Origin: an uncultured Collinsella sp.
GTDB lineage: Bacteria; Actinomycetota; Coriobacteriia; Coriobacteriales; Coriobacteriaceae
DNA: 22,044 nt
Reading direction: 5' to 3'
NCBI GenBank assembly: GCA_902388545.1
Contig: CABMPS010000009.1
Location: 1 to 22,044, forward strand
Under the pieces are notes generated by a model. That model did no database searches. It was not told the DNA's origin and saw nothing but the letters and a program-made list of their open reading frames with translations. Numbering within the stretch: the stretch's first letter is position 1; each line of letters starts with the position of its first letter. Below are positions 1 to 6,396 of the stretch, in pieces. The position numbers and the translations under genes were made by a program.

Positions 1-377
1 TCCTTGGCGGCGGGCGGCGTGTGACCGGGCGCGGTGGTTTTGAACACCAGGCCGTCCACATGCGCACCGGCGCGCTCCATGCGCGCGCGGATGATCTCGC
101 GCAACAACGTCATTTCCTGCGTCCACGAGGGCGAGTCGAGATACACCAGCAGCTCATTGGACTCGGGCAGGTAGCGCAGTCCCGTCACATGCCGTCCCTC
201 ACGCGTGCCCGAGCACACCGCGTTCCATGCGCGATAGACCGTGCGCGACTCCTCGGCGGCCTCCATCTGCGCACGGCGCTCGGGGGTCGCGGACGCCAGG
301 ATGCGCTGGCGCTCTGCGTTCAAAAATCCACTGAAGGCGACTGTCTCGCTCTCGCGCTCGTAATTAGCACGTCTCAC
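1..377 (-). CDS. DciA-like / DUF721 protein (C-terminus cut by window edge)
   Basis: About 125 N-terminal residues are visible on the minus strand; the gene runs off the left edge. Starting from a GTG at 377 the reading frame is open throughout and gives a small basic-acidic protein with segments such as RTVYRAWNAV, LRYLPESNELLVYLDSPSW and MTLLREIIRARM. These fit the DUF721 fold: one domain in which a strand carries a short hydrophobic 'L-x-V-Y/x-x-S-P/S-W' motif before a helix. DUF721 includes DciA, the ancestral partner that helps load the replicative helicase DnaB. The GTG overlaps the recF stop by 14 bp, so translation is probably coupled to recF. Position directly after dnaN-recF, where many Actinomycetota carry this gene before gyrB, supports the call. 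The function is family inference. Confidence 0.8.
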   Translation of the reverse strand, partial: MRRANYERESETVAFSGFLNAERQRILASATPERRAQMEAAEESRTVYRAWNAVCSGTREGRHVTGLRYLPESNELLVYLDSPSWTQEMTLLREIIRARMERAGAHVDGLVFKTTAPGHTPPAAK

Positions 378-1470
378 CCATGCTCACCACCTTGGCTCGA
401 TCAAGCAGGTCGTCGGTAAAGTACCCCAGGTTGGTCGTAGTTATGACCGTCTGGATATCATCGCCGATCAGCCGCAGGAAAGCTCCGCGACGCTCGCCGT
501 CGAGCTCGCTCATCACGTCGTCCAGAAGCAGCAGTGGGGCGGTGCCCAGGACATCGCGAGCCACGGCGACCTCGGCCACCTTCCAGGACAGCACCAGCGT
601 GCGCTGCTGTCCTTGGCTGGCAAATGAACGAGCGGAGCGACCCGCCACGGTGAACTCAATCTCGTCACGATGCGGTCCCACCAACGTCACGCCGCGGCGA
701 ATTTCCTCGTCGGCACGCTCGTCAAGGGCAGTCAGCATGCGCTCGTACGCCCAACCCTTTAGCTCTTCGCGATCCTCGACCTGGGGCAAATCCCCCAGCG
801 TGGACGCATAGGTCACGTTGGCGGCCTCACCTGACGCCACTTGCCCGTAGGCAGTGTGCACATGGCCCGCCAGCCGGTCGAGCAGGGCCAACCGGTGCAC
901 GAGCAGGGCCGAGCCCGCTCGGGCAATCGAATCGTTCCACGCGCCGAGTATCTCGCGGCAGCACCAGGTCTCCTTGAGCAAGGCGTTACGCTGGGTCACG
1001 CAGCGCCCATAGGTGCTCGCAAGATCGGCATAGCGTGCGCTCAGCTGCATGCCAAAGTCATCGAGGGCGGCGCGGCGCACACTGGCGCCTCGCTTAACCA
1101 TGTCCAGATGGTCGGGGCAAAACAGCACGCTCGGCAGAACCCCGCGCACACCGGCGGCAGAGCATCTCTTGCCGTTGCGGATAAACGAGCGCTTACCGTC
1201 CTCCGCGCTCAATCCCATATCAAGCACGCGGCCGTCGCCCTCGAGCCTCAGCTCTACCTTGCACGAGCCCACGCCGTCATGGACGAGCTCGGCTGCGGTC
1301 GGATGCCTAAACGAGGCGCCGCTCGTCAGCAGCTGCAGCGCCTCTATGAGATTGGTCTTTCCCGCCGCGTTGGGTCCCGCAAGTATCGTCACGCCCTCGT
1401 CCAGGGCAAGGCGATAGCTATCGAAGCTGCGGTAGTGCGCGACGGAAAGATCGCGGGCGAACATGGTCAT
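364..1470 (-). CDS. recF: DNA replication/repair protein RecF
   Basis: SMC/ABC-type ATPase that acts with RecO and RecR to load RecA at gapped DNA and at stalled forks. The 368-aa length is normal for RecF. Visible motifs: Walker A GPNAAGKT (32-39), GPHRDE (265-270), ABC signature SQGQQRT (285-291) and Walker B LLLLDDVMSELD (313-324) with its D-loop. The N-terminus FARDLSVAHYRSFDSYRL matches the usual first strand of RecF. Two nearby ATGs (codons 1 and 3) could both start; there is no strong Shine-Dalgarno, and only 9 bp separate this gene from the dnaN stop, so it is probably translated by coupling. It overlaps the downstream DUF721 gene by 14 bp. The order dnaN-recF is the classical origin arrangement. 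Confidence 0.97.
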   Translation of the reverse strand: MTMFARDLSVAHYRSFDSYRLALDEGVTILAGPNAAGKTNLIEALQLLTSGASFRHPTAAELVHDGVGSCKVELRLEGDGRVLDMGLSAEDGKRSFIRNGKRCSAAGVRGVLPSVLFCPDHLDMVKRGASVRRAALDDFGMQLSARYADLASTYGRCVTQRNALLKETWCCREILGAWNDSIARAGSALLVHRLALLDRLAGHVHTAYGQVASGEAANVTYASTLGDLPQVEDREELKGWAYERMLTALDERADEEIRRGVTLVGPHRDEIEFTVAGRSARSFASQGQQRTLVLSWKVAEVAVARDVLGTAPLLLLDDVMSELDGERRGAFLRLIGDDIQTVITTTNLGYFTDDLLDRAKVVSMGETC

Positions 1471-1479
1471 GGCGCAGCG

Positions 1480-2583
1480 CTAGATGCGGACCGGCATGAC
1501 CAGGTACAGGTAGTTGATCTTATCGTAGGACTTAAAGATGCCCGCCTGCGAGTAGCTCTTGAGCTCCAGCGTGATCTCCTTCTCCTTGGACAGGGCATTG
1601 AGGCAGCCGAAGATGTAGTGGTAGTTGAAGGCGATGGTACCCGACTCGCCCTCGGCCTCGACATCGATCGTCTCCTGCGCAAGGTCCTGGTCATTGGAAA
1701 TGGAGGACAGGCCCATCTGACCGTTCTCGACATCGATCTCGAACTTGACGGCGGGGTTGGCGCTCGCGATAACGGCCACGCGCTTGAGGGCGGCGTTAAA
1801 GGCGGCGACATCGATCTTGACGCTCGTCACGCACGAATCGGGGATGAGCTGCTTGTAGTTGGGGTACACGCCCTCGATGCGACGCGACACGTAGGTGGTG
1901 TTGCCGGCCTCGAAGACGACCTGGGTGTCGGTAGCCCCGATCATGATGGTCGCCTGGCTGGCCATGATGTTCAGCGCGTCGTTAAAGGCGTCAGCCGGAA
2001 CGTTGAGCTCAAAGGAGCCCTCGAGGGTCGAGGTCTCGACCTGCGTATCGCACACGGCCAAGCGGAAGGAATCGGTCGCCACCAGGCGTACGGTGTTGTT
2101 CTCGACCTTCATGTGCACGCCGCCCAGGATGGGGCGAGCCTTGTCGGTCGAGGTGACGCGCCACACGCGGCCGACCATTTCGGACAAGACATCGGTCGGC
2201 AGCTCCACGGCACTCTCGATGGCATAGGCCGGAAACTCGGGGAAGTCATTGGCATCGAGCGTGTTCAGCCTAAAAGAGCTCTTCTCGCAACCAATCAGCA
2301 CCTGGCGCTCGGACAGCTCAAAGGTGACCGGGGCATCGGGGAGGGTCTTGGTGATATTGGAGAGCATCTTACAGGGGATAACCATCTCGCCCTCTTCTTC
2401 GACATGCGCCGCGATGCGATGACGGATCGAGATAGTGTAGTTAGAGGTCTGGAATTCCAAGATGCCGTCTTGGGCCTTAACGAGCACGCCCGACAGGATG
2501 GGAAGGGTGGATGCCGAAGCGACACCCTTCATAACGACGCCGATGGCTTGTGTAAGCGAGCTCTGGCTGACGGTGAACTTCAT
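1480..2583 (-). CDS. dnaN: DNA polymerase III beta subunit (sliding clamp)
   Basis: Ring-shaped processivity factor of the replicative polymerase. The 367-aa length is standard for the three-domain clamp. The N-terminus MKFTVSQSSLTQAIGVVMKGV and the C-terminus YLYLVMPVRI (canonical Y-L-x-M-P-x-R) are diagnostic; internal segments such as RRIEGVYPNYKQLIP and DSFRLAVCDTQ also match the family. The ATG at 2583 is preceded by GAAAGG about 9 nt upstream. It is the first gene of the dnaN-recF-DUF721 unit, transcribed leftwards. The 238 bp upstream, up to dnaA, hold the AT-rich origin candidate, so the promoter must lie in or beside that element; I could not pick out a convincing -35/-10 pair. Confidence 0.98.
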   Translation of the reverse strand: MKFTVSQSSLTQAIGVVMKGVASASTLPILSGVLVKAQDGILEFQTSNYTISIRHRIAAHVEEEGEMVIPCKMLSNITKTLPDAPVTFELSERQVLIGCEKSSFRLNTLDANDFPEFPAYAIESAVELPTDVLSEMVGRVWRVTSTDKARPILGGVHMKVENNTVRLVATDSFRLAVCDTQVETSTLEGSFELNVPADAFNDALNIMASQATIMIGATDTQVVFEAGNTTYVSRRIEGVYPNYKQLIPDSCVTSVKIDVAAFNAALKRVAVIASANPAVKFEIDVENGQMGLSSISNDQDLAQETIDVEAEGESGTIAFNYHYIFGCLNALSKEKEITLELKSYSQAGIFKSYDKINYLYLVMPVRI

Positions 2584-2615
2584 CTTTTAATACCTTTCTA
2601 TAGATATAAATATCT

Positions 2616-2630
2616 TAATAATAGTAATAG
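2616..2630 (+). promoter_or_regulatory. DnaA-trio array (5 units) of the unwinding element
   Basis: Reading the plus strand 3'->5' from 2630 gives GAT, AAT, GAT, AAT, AAT. This is the repeating 3'-(G/A)A(T)-5' trinucleotide to which DnaA oligomers bind when they melt the origin (DnaA-trio, established in Bacillus subtilis and found in many bacterial origins). It lies 12 bp from a box-like TAATCAACA (2643-2651, minus strand) and directly abuts the AT-rich run that leads to the dnaN start. The repeat is seen directly; its role is inferred from the family model. Confidence 0.6.
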
Positions 2631-2786
2631 CACTGACGAAACTGTTGATTACTCCCAAAGACGCAGGTCAGACCCAGAAAGAGAATCGACAGCAACCTGT
2701 GTGCAACAGGGGTGGTTTTCCACGTTCAAAACCTGCGCAAAACTTTTCATCACCGCGGGTTGGGTTTTAGACACCTTATGCCCGTG

Positions 2787-2806
2787 GTTTCGACAAGTTT
2801 TCAACA
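2787..2806 (+). promoter_or_regulatory. Tandem DnaA-box-like pair, 11-bp phased
   Basis: GTTTCGACA (2787-2795) and TTTTCAACA (2798-2806) begin 11 bp apart, one helical turn. The 17-mer TTTCGACAAGTTTTCAA here (2788-2804) recurs with one mismatch at 5960-5976, on the other side of the dnaA operon. The 9-mers differ from the textbook TTATCCACA mainly at positions 3 and 6. They lie just downstream of the dnaA stop, at the right edge of the dnaA-dnaN gap. Binding by DnaA is inferred. Confidence 0.55.
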
Positions 2807-2821
2807 GGTGTCTCTATTTCC

Positions 2822-4528
2822 CTACGAGCGCAGTGTAATTTTATCGCGCAGCGACTTGAGGTCTTCGGTGACGGTGCGGTCTTCCTGGATCATCTTCTGG
2901 ACCTTTTTGTAACTCGTGCTGACGGTCGAGTGGTTGCGGTTGCCAAATTCGGCGCCCACCGCCGTGGTCGTCATCTCGCACATCTCGATGGCCAGGTAGA
3001 TAGCGATATGGCGTGCTTTGGCGATATTGGCGTTGCGACGCGGGCCGATGAGCTCCTCGTGCGTCACGCCGTACTGCTCTTCGATGACGGACTGAACCGT
3101 CTGGACGTTGATCTTTTTGGCCGATGTGTCAAAGTACTGGCTGGCGATGGCGTCGATATCGTCAAAGGTGAGCTCCCCGCCCTCGCGCTCGCGGTCGCCC
3201 GCCTCGCCGGCGCAGCGCTCGCAAAAGCTCTCGAGTTCGCGGATGTTGGTGCCCGAGACCTCGGCCATGTGTTTAAAGTGCTCGTCGGTTAGGTGCCCGC
3301 CGTCGCCCCCATAGGCCGCCAGCAGCGAGTCGTCGCCTGCCTCGGGAGCGGCGACGATGGTGTTCTCGTAATAGCGCTGCAAGATCTTGTATTTCATCTC
3401 GTAGCTGGGCTCTGCGACCAGGCAGAGCATGCCGGCGTTGAAGCGGCTGGTCAGACGCTCGTCCATGCTCAGGTCCTTGGGGGCGCGGTCTGCCGCGATG
3501 ACGACCTTCTTGTTGTTGCGGATGAACTCGTCCATGAGCTGGAAAAAGTAGTCCACGCTCGCGCGCTTGCCGATGATGTTTTGGATGTCATCGATGATGA
3601 GCACGTCCACGCCGTGGTACGCCTGCATGATGGGGGCGTTGCTCTTCTTTTGGCGGTCGAACTCGGTCATCAAGTCGTCCAGATATGCCTGGGAGTTGGC
3701 ATACTTGACCTTGATCTCGGGCGACTTCTCGGCGAGCTCGTTTTTGATGGCAAGCAGTAGGTGCGTCTTGCCCAGGCCCGATTTGCCGTAGATGAACAGT
3801 GATGTGCACGTGCCGCGCTCGTCCGCGAGGGCGGCAAACTTGAGTGCCGAGCGATAGGCATGGCTGTTCTCGGGGCCGTAGACAAAGTTCTCAAAGGTAA
3901 ATTTTGAGTTCGCGGCGAGTGGGGCTCCATCCGTATTCTGCTCGGCCGGTACGGTCGGTGCTGGCATGGGTGAAGCGGGGGTCGCAGCTTGCGTGGATTT
4001 AGTTGGCGCTCCGCCCTTCATCTGGTTCATCATGCGACGAAAATCATCGGCCGAGAGCGTGTTCTTGATTGCAATGCCCGAATCCGCGCCCGTCGTTGCG
4101 TCGTGAGCGATGGGCATGTGCGTGACGGGTGCGTTCGTTGACGTCGCCGCCGCGGTCGGCAACGGTGCCATGGTTTCACGGGAAACATCGCTGTGCTGGT
4201 GCTCGATTGTCGGCACGTCGCCTGCGGAGGCCGGCGCCGCCGGGGAAGCAGCGGGAGCCGTGGCGGATTCCGTCGCGGCGCCTTGCGGTGCCACGATGTC
4301 GAGCGCAATCGGTGCAAAGGCGATTTCTTCCAGATAGGCCTCAATGGTCGGCTGATGCTTTTTGAGCTGCGCGATGGCAAAGCGCGAGGGGGCCTCGATC
4401 GTGAGCGTATCTTCGGTCAGGCTTATGGCGCGCGATTGCCCCAGCATGTTGATGAGGCGTGCATCTTGGCCGTCGCGCTGGCAAAAGGCGATGGCATCCC
4501 CCAGGATGATGCTTGCTTCCTCGTCCAC
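2822..4528 (-). CDS. dnaA: Chromosomal replication initiator protein DnaA
   Basis: AAA+ initiator that binds DnaA boxes and melts oriC. 568 aa is longer than the common 440-510; the extra length is an Ala/Pro/Thr-rich domain II linker (about 80-205). Domain III has Walker A GKSGLGKT (248-255), Walker B VLIIDD (309-314), the ERLTSRF arginine-finger region (357-363) and NIRELES sensor 2 (429-435). Domain IV (about 475-568) has the basic loop and helix RRNANIAKARH and the signature FGNRNHSTV (528-536). Aligned to E. coli, R399 is kept (R498), but Asp433 of GGRDHTT is Asn532 and Gln408 is His507. Start is GTG at 4528, with GGGAGAG 5-6 nt upstream. It lies 15 bp after the Gln-rich gene and is last in that operon. 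A degenerate parS (4172-4187) sits in its linker. Confidence 0.97.
   Translation of the reverse strand: MDEEASIILGDAIAFCQRDGQDARLINMLGQSRAISLTEDTLTIEAPSRFAIAQLKKHQPTIEAYLEEIAFAPIALDIVAPQGAATESATAPAASPAAPASAGDVPTIEHQHSDVSRETMAPLPTAAATSTNAPVTHMPIAHDATTGADSGIAIKNTLSADDFRRMMNQMKGGAPTKSTQAATPASPMPAPTVPAEQNTDGAPLAANSKFTFENFVYGPENSHAYRSALKFAALADERGTCTSLFIYGKSGLGKTHLLLAIKNELAEKSPEIKVKYANSQAYLDDLMTEFDRQKKSNAPIMQAYHGVDVLIIDDIQNIIGKRASVDYFFQLMDEFIRNNKKVVIAADRAPKDLSMDERLTSRFNAGMLCLVAEPSYEMKYKILQRYYENTIVAAPEAGDDSLLAAYGGDGGHLTDEHFKHMAEVSGTNIRELESFCERCAGEAGDREREGGELTFDDIDAIASQYFDTSAKKINVQTVQSVIEEQYGVTHEELIGPRRNANIAKARHIAIYLAIEMCEMTTTAVGAEFGNRNHSTVSTSYKKVQKMIQEDRTVTEDLKSLRDKITLRS
4172..4187. promoter_or_regulatory. 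Degenerate parS-like site inside dnaA
   Basis: On the minus strand this reads TGTTTCCCGTGAAACC, matching 14 of 16 bases of the parS palindrome found three times upstream of parA. It encodes V-S-R-E-T in the non-conserved domain II linker of DnaA, so the sequence is not forced by protein conservation. Whether ParB binds it is unknown; both mismatches break the palindrome's symmetry. Confidence 0.35.
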
Positions 4529-4543
4529 TGTCTCTCCCGTTCT

Positions 4544-5137
4544 TTAGCTCTGAGCTCGCACGCGAGCGGCGCCGAGTTCGGTCAGATGGTATTTCTGGCC
4601 ATGCTTGATGACCAAGCCGGCCTGCGCCAAGTCATTGAGCGTGCGTGACCAAGTGGGGGCCGAGTTTCCAAACGCCCTCGCCAGATCGGTAGCACCGCAC
4701 GCTTGATTTTGCGCCAGATAGCCCAGCGCGGCGTTGCCGCGATCGCTTACGAACACGTCCGGTTGTGGCTGCGCATACTGATTTGCTGCATTAGGATACA
4801 TCATTTGAGCTGCTGGTTGTTGAGAACTCTGCATCGGCGGCATTTGCTGTTGAAAACTTTGAGGCCACTGTTGGTAAGGCTGCGGAGGCATCTGCTGGGC
4901 CCAGGGGTTGTACTGCTGCTGCGGCATCTGCTGGTACGGCTGCTGATATCCCTGCTGGTACTGCTGCGGGAACTGCTGGCCATACCCCAGTGGCTGCATC
5001 TGCTGATATGGATATCCCTGTTGGTACGGCTGATAGCCCATTTGCTGGCCACCCGGTGCCCCCGTCGCCTGCTGCATTGCTGCTGTATCCTGATCCGCCA
5101 GCGGCATGGCCTCTGGCATGTTTGGCGGCATCGACAT
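4544..5137 (-). CDS. Gln/Pro-rich protein with C-terminal winged-helix domain (may be the 3' half of the upstream gene)
   Basis: Not a family I can name. Residues about 17-115 are low complexity, dominated by Q, P, Y, M and G with repeated YQQ/PQQ units, and would be prion-like or disordered. Residues about 128-197 look like a small winged helix-turn-helix: a run resembling ALGYLAQNQACGATDLARAF, then a recognition-helix-like segment and a wing ending in YHLTELGAARVRAQ, as in MarR/replication-initiator-type DNA-binding domains. The ATG at 5137 has no recognisable Shine-Dalgarno. The frame is the same as that of the ATPase gene upstream and is open back to its TAG stop (5153-5155), with five sense codons between. 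So this may be either a coupled second gene or the C-terminal half of a ~450-aa ATPase-linker-wHTH protein. dnaA follows after 15 bp, suggesting a job linked to replication initiation (inference). Confidence 0.75.
   Translation of the reverse strand: MSMPPNMPEAMPLADQDTAAMQQATGAPGGQQMGYQPYQQGYPYQQMQPLGYGQQFPQQYQQGYQQPYQQMPQQQYNPWAQQMPPQPYQQWPQSFQQQMPPMQSSQQPAAQMMYPNAANQYAQPQPDVFVSDRGNAALGYLAQNQACGATDLARAFGNSAPTWSRTLNDLAQAGLVIKHGQKYHLTELGAARVRAQS
4793..5077 (-). repeat. Low-complexity Gln/Tyr/Pro coding repeats
   Basis: Repeated codons for YQQ, PQQ and QQM (plus-strand CTG/TGG/CTGATA units) fill this stretch and encode the disordered half of the Gln-rich protein upstream of dnaA. Such tracts are prone to length change by slippage. 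Two 9-mers identical to the origin's DnaA-box-like motif lie within it, at 4818-4826 (TTCTCAACA on the minus strand) and 4848-4856 (TTTTCAACA on the minus strand). Confidence 0.7.
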
Positions 5138-5152
5138 CGACGCCGCTTGGGG

Positions 5153-5896
5153 CTATTGTGTAGGAAGCATTCCGGGCTGCTGCATCTGTCCCACGCGGGG
5201 CTGCATCTGTTGCGTTGCCATGGGCTGCTGCGCAAAAGCTCCCGGCAGGGGATATGCGGGCTGCTCCGTCTCGGGCCGCACGGCAGCACCGCGCCCGCCG
5301 GCGCGTTCGATTTCCTGCACGCGTTTAGGGTCCAGGCTTACCGTAACCACGGTGCCGTTGCCCATATTGTCCTCGATGGACACGGCCCCGCCGGCGTTTT
5401 CCAAATACTCCTGCACCATGGGAAACCCTGCTCCGGTTCCACGGATATAGCGCTTCATCTTGCTGTTTGCGCTGGTAACGCCAAAGTCGAAAGCGCGCTC
5501 CTTGTCGTCGATGCCGGGTCCTTGATCAGCAAAGCGGATGGTGTCTCCGCCGTCCAGAATCGAGATGATGGGCTCGGCAAAGTGTGCGTGGATAAAGTTT
5601 TCGACAATCTCGCGGATGACCATGAGCGAGATGTGGCCACCTTGCTCTTTCATACACTGGTAGACGGTGTTGGTCGTCTCTTCCAAATACGTGCGGACAT
5701 CTTGCGGATCAATGACGATCACACGCGGTGTCGACAGCATGTCGTCATAGACGGCGATGCGCGCGGCGTACATGGCTTTTGGCGCCTGCGTGGTCGTCTG
5801 CTCGCCTTCCTTACGCTCTTCGCGCACGCCGGTGATGTGCTCGTTGTCGGGTGCCGGGTCTCCGGAATCGACCATGGTGTAAAAGTCGTCAGACAT
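5153..5896 (-). CDS. GHKL-type (histidine-kinase-like) ATPase
   Basis: 247 aa with one HATPase_c domain and no visible kinase phosphoacceptor or transmembrane segment. Motifs: N box REIVENFIHAHF (95-106, with E96 and N100), G1 box FADQGPGID (122-130) and G2 box RGTGAGFPMV (152-161), ending with GNGTVVTVSL (179-188). This resembles anti-sigma-factor kinases of the SpoIIAB/RsbW kind and the ATPase half of sensor kinases, but the N-terminal ~85 residues are not typical of either. From residue ~210 the tail becomes Gln/Pro/Met-rich (AFAQQPMATQQ), like the start of the next gene. It ends in CAA-TAG-CCC; without that amber codon the frame would continue into the Gln-rich wHTH protein. It heads the operon ATPase - wHTH - dnaA. 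The ATG at 5896 is chosen for fit with the domain; its Shine-Dalgarno is weak. Substrate unknown. Confidence 0.85.
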   Translation of the reverse strand: MSDDFYTMVDSGDPAPDNEHITGVREERKEGEQTTTQAPKAMYAARIAVYDDMLSTPRVIVIDPQDVRTYLEETTNTVYQCMKEQGGHISLMVIREIVENFIHAHFAEPIISILDGGDTIRFADQGPGIDDKERAFDFGVTSANSKMKRYIRGTGAGFPMVQEYLENAGGAVSIEDNMGNGTVVTVSLDPKRVQEIERAGGRGAAVRPETEQPAYPLPGAFAQQPMATQQMQPRVGQMQQPGMLPTQ

Positions 5897-6139
5897 GCCG
5901 CTCGCAATCTTTCAAAAGGTTTCGAACAAATAGTAGCTCACCGTGCAATGTTTCTCATCTTTCGACAACTTTTCAAAACCTGTTGAAAACTTTGGAAAAC
6001 GGACGAAAAGTTCTCAACATTGCCAACATGACCTGTTGAAAACTCGATGAAATATCGTGAAAAGTTGCCATGCACCGCTAAATCGAGCTCGGCTTATGGG
6101 GGAACCGTGTGAACTGCGCAACCTTTTACCTTTGATTTC
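5897..6139. other. Intergenic region with DnaA-box-like cluster between dnaA operon and rpmH
   Basis: No gene. Box-like 9-mers: TTTCGAACA (5920-5928), CTTTCGACA (5959-5967), TTTTCAAAA (5970-5978), TTTTCAACA on the minus strand (5981-5989), TTCTCAACA (6011-6019) and TTTTCAACA on the minus strand (6034-6042). The trio at 5959, 5970 and 5981 is spaced exactly 11 bp. This is the classical dnaA-rpmH gap that holds oriC in many bacteria, and it is also the only upstream space for the dnaA operon promoter, so it could be origin, operator or both. I could not identify a convincing -35/-10 pair for the leftward operon. Confidence 0.6.
5959..6042. promoter_or_regulatory. Cluster of TTTTCAACA-type DnaA-box candidates
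   Basis: Five box-like 9-mers in 84 bp, two of them exact TTTTCAACA on the minus strand, both followed by GGT as at 2798. Exact TTTTCAACA occurs four times in the 22-kb window, where chance on both strands predicts about 0.17. Canonical TTATCCACA was not seen anywhere. Likely DnaA-binding and autoregulatory for the operon that contains dnaA (inference). Confidence 0.6.
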
Positions 6140-6169
6140 TTGACATTTGAACATTGATTTCCCTACAAT
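6140..6169 (+). promoter_or_regulatory. Sigma-70-type promoter of rpmH operon
   Basis: Perfect -35 TTGACA (6140-6145), 18-bp spacer and -10 TACAAT (6164-6169; five of six to consensus). It would start transcription about 65 nt before the rpmH ATG. A strong housekeeping promoter is expected for the ribosomal-protein gene rpmH and the genes behind it. Confidence 0.8.
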
Positions 6170-6241
6170 CTTCAAGCTCACGTGTCTATATCTGCGTCCG
6201 CGCCCCCGCGGACACTCGAAATGCAGCAGGAGGAACTTAAG

Positions 6242-6376
6242 ATGAAGCGTACGTATCAGCCTAATAAGCGTAAGCGTGCCAAGACCCATGGCTTCCGTGC
6301 CCGTATGGCCACCAAGGGTGGTCGTGCCGTGCTCGCCCGTCGTCGCGCCAAGGGCCGCAAGCGTCTCACTGTCTAG
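6242..6376 (+). CDS. rpmH: 50S ribosomal protein L34
   Basis: 44 aa, very basic, starting [22 protein letters not shown] and ending in [11 protein letters not shown], which is the complete L34 pattern. The ATG at 6242 is preceded by GCAGGAGGAAC, an excellent Shine-Dalgarno; an upstream GTG in the same frame would add 20 residues absent from L34 and is rejected. First gene of the unit rpmH-rnpA-yidD-yidC-jag. Confidence 0.98.
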   Translation: MKRTYQPNKRKRAKTHGFRARMATKGGRAVLARRRAKGRKRLTV

Positions 6377-6396
6377 CAGCGATACACACATCTCGC

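Larger units (their letters stand above)
2584..2821. other. Candidate oriC: dnaA-dnaN intergenic region
   Basis: No gene occupies this 238-bp gap. Seen directly: 2584-2630 has 39 A/T of 47 bases, a plausible DNA-unwinding element. Next to it are five consecutive trinucleotides of the DnaA-trio type (2616-2630). Further right are DnaA-box-like 9-mers at 2643-2651 (minus, TAATCAACA), 2700-2708 (minus-strand relation unclear, TGTGCAACA), 2716-2724 (TTTTCCACG), 2787-2795 (GTTTCGACA) and 2798-2806 (TTTTCAACA). In many Actinobacteria oriC lies between dnaA and dnaN, which fits. The layout boxes, then trios, then AT-rich DNA is the order described for bacterial basal origins. That this is the working origin is inference; the second repeat cluster at 5920-6042 may be an additional sub-region or the dnaA operator. 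Confidence 0.7.

Noticed and set aside
841..2838. 665-aa plus-strand ORF antisense to recF and dnaN
   Set aside because: It is the shadow frame of two certain genes in GC-rich DNA, lacks any domain, and crosses the AT-rich oriC candidate.
6182..6241. Upstream GTG extension of rpmH
   Set aside because: The added residues do not occur in L34, and the strong AGGAGG site serves the ATG at 6242.
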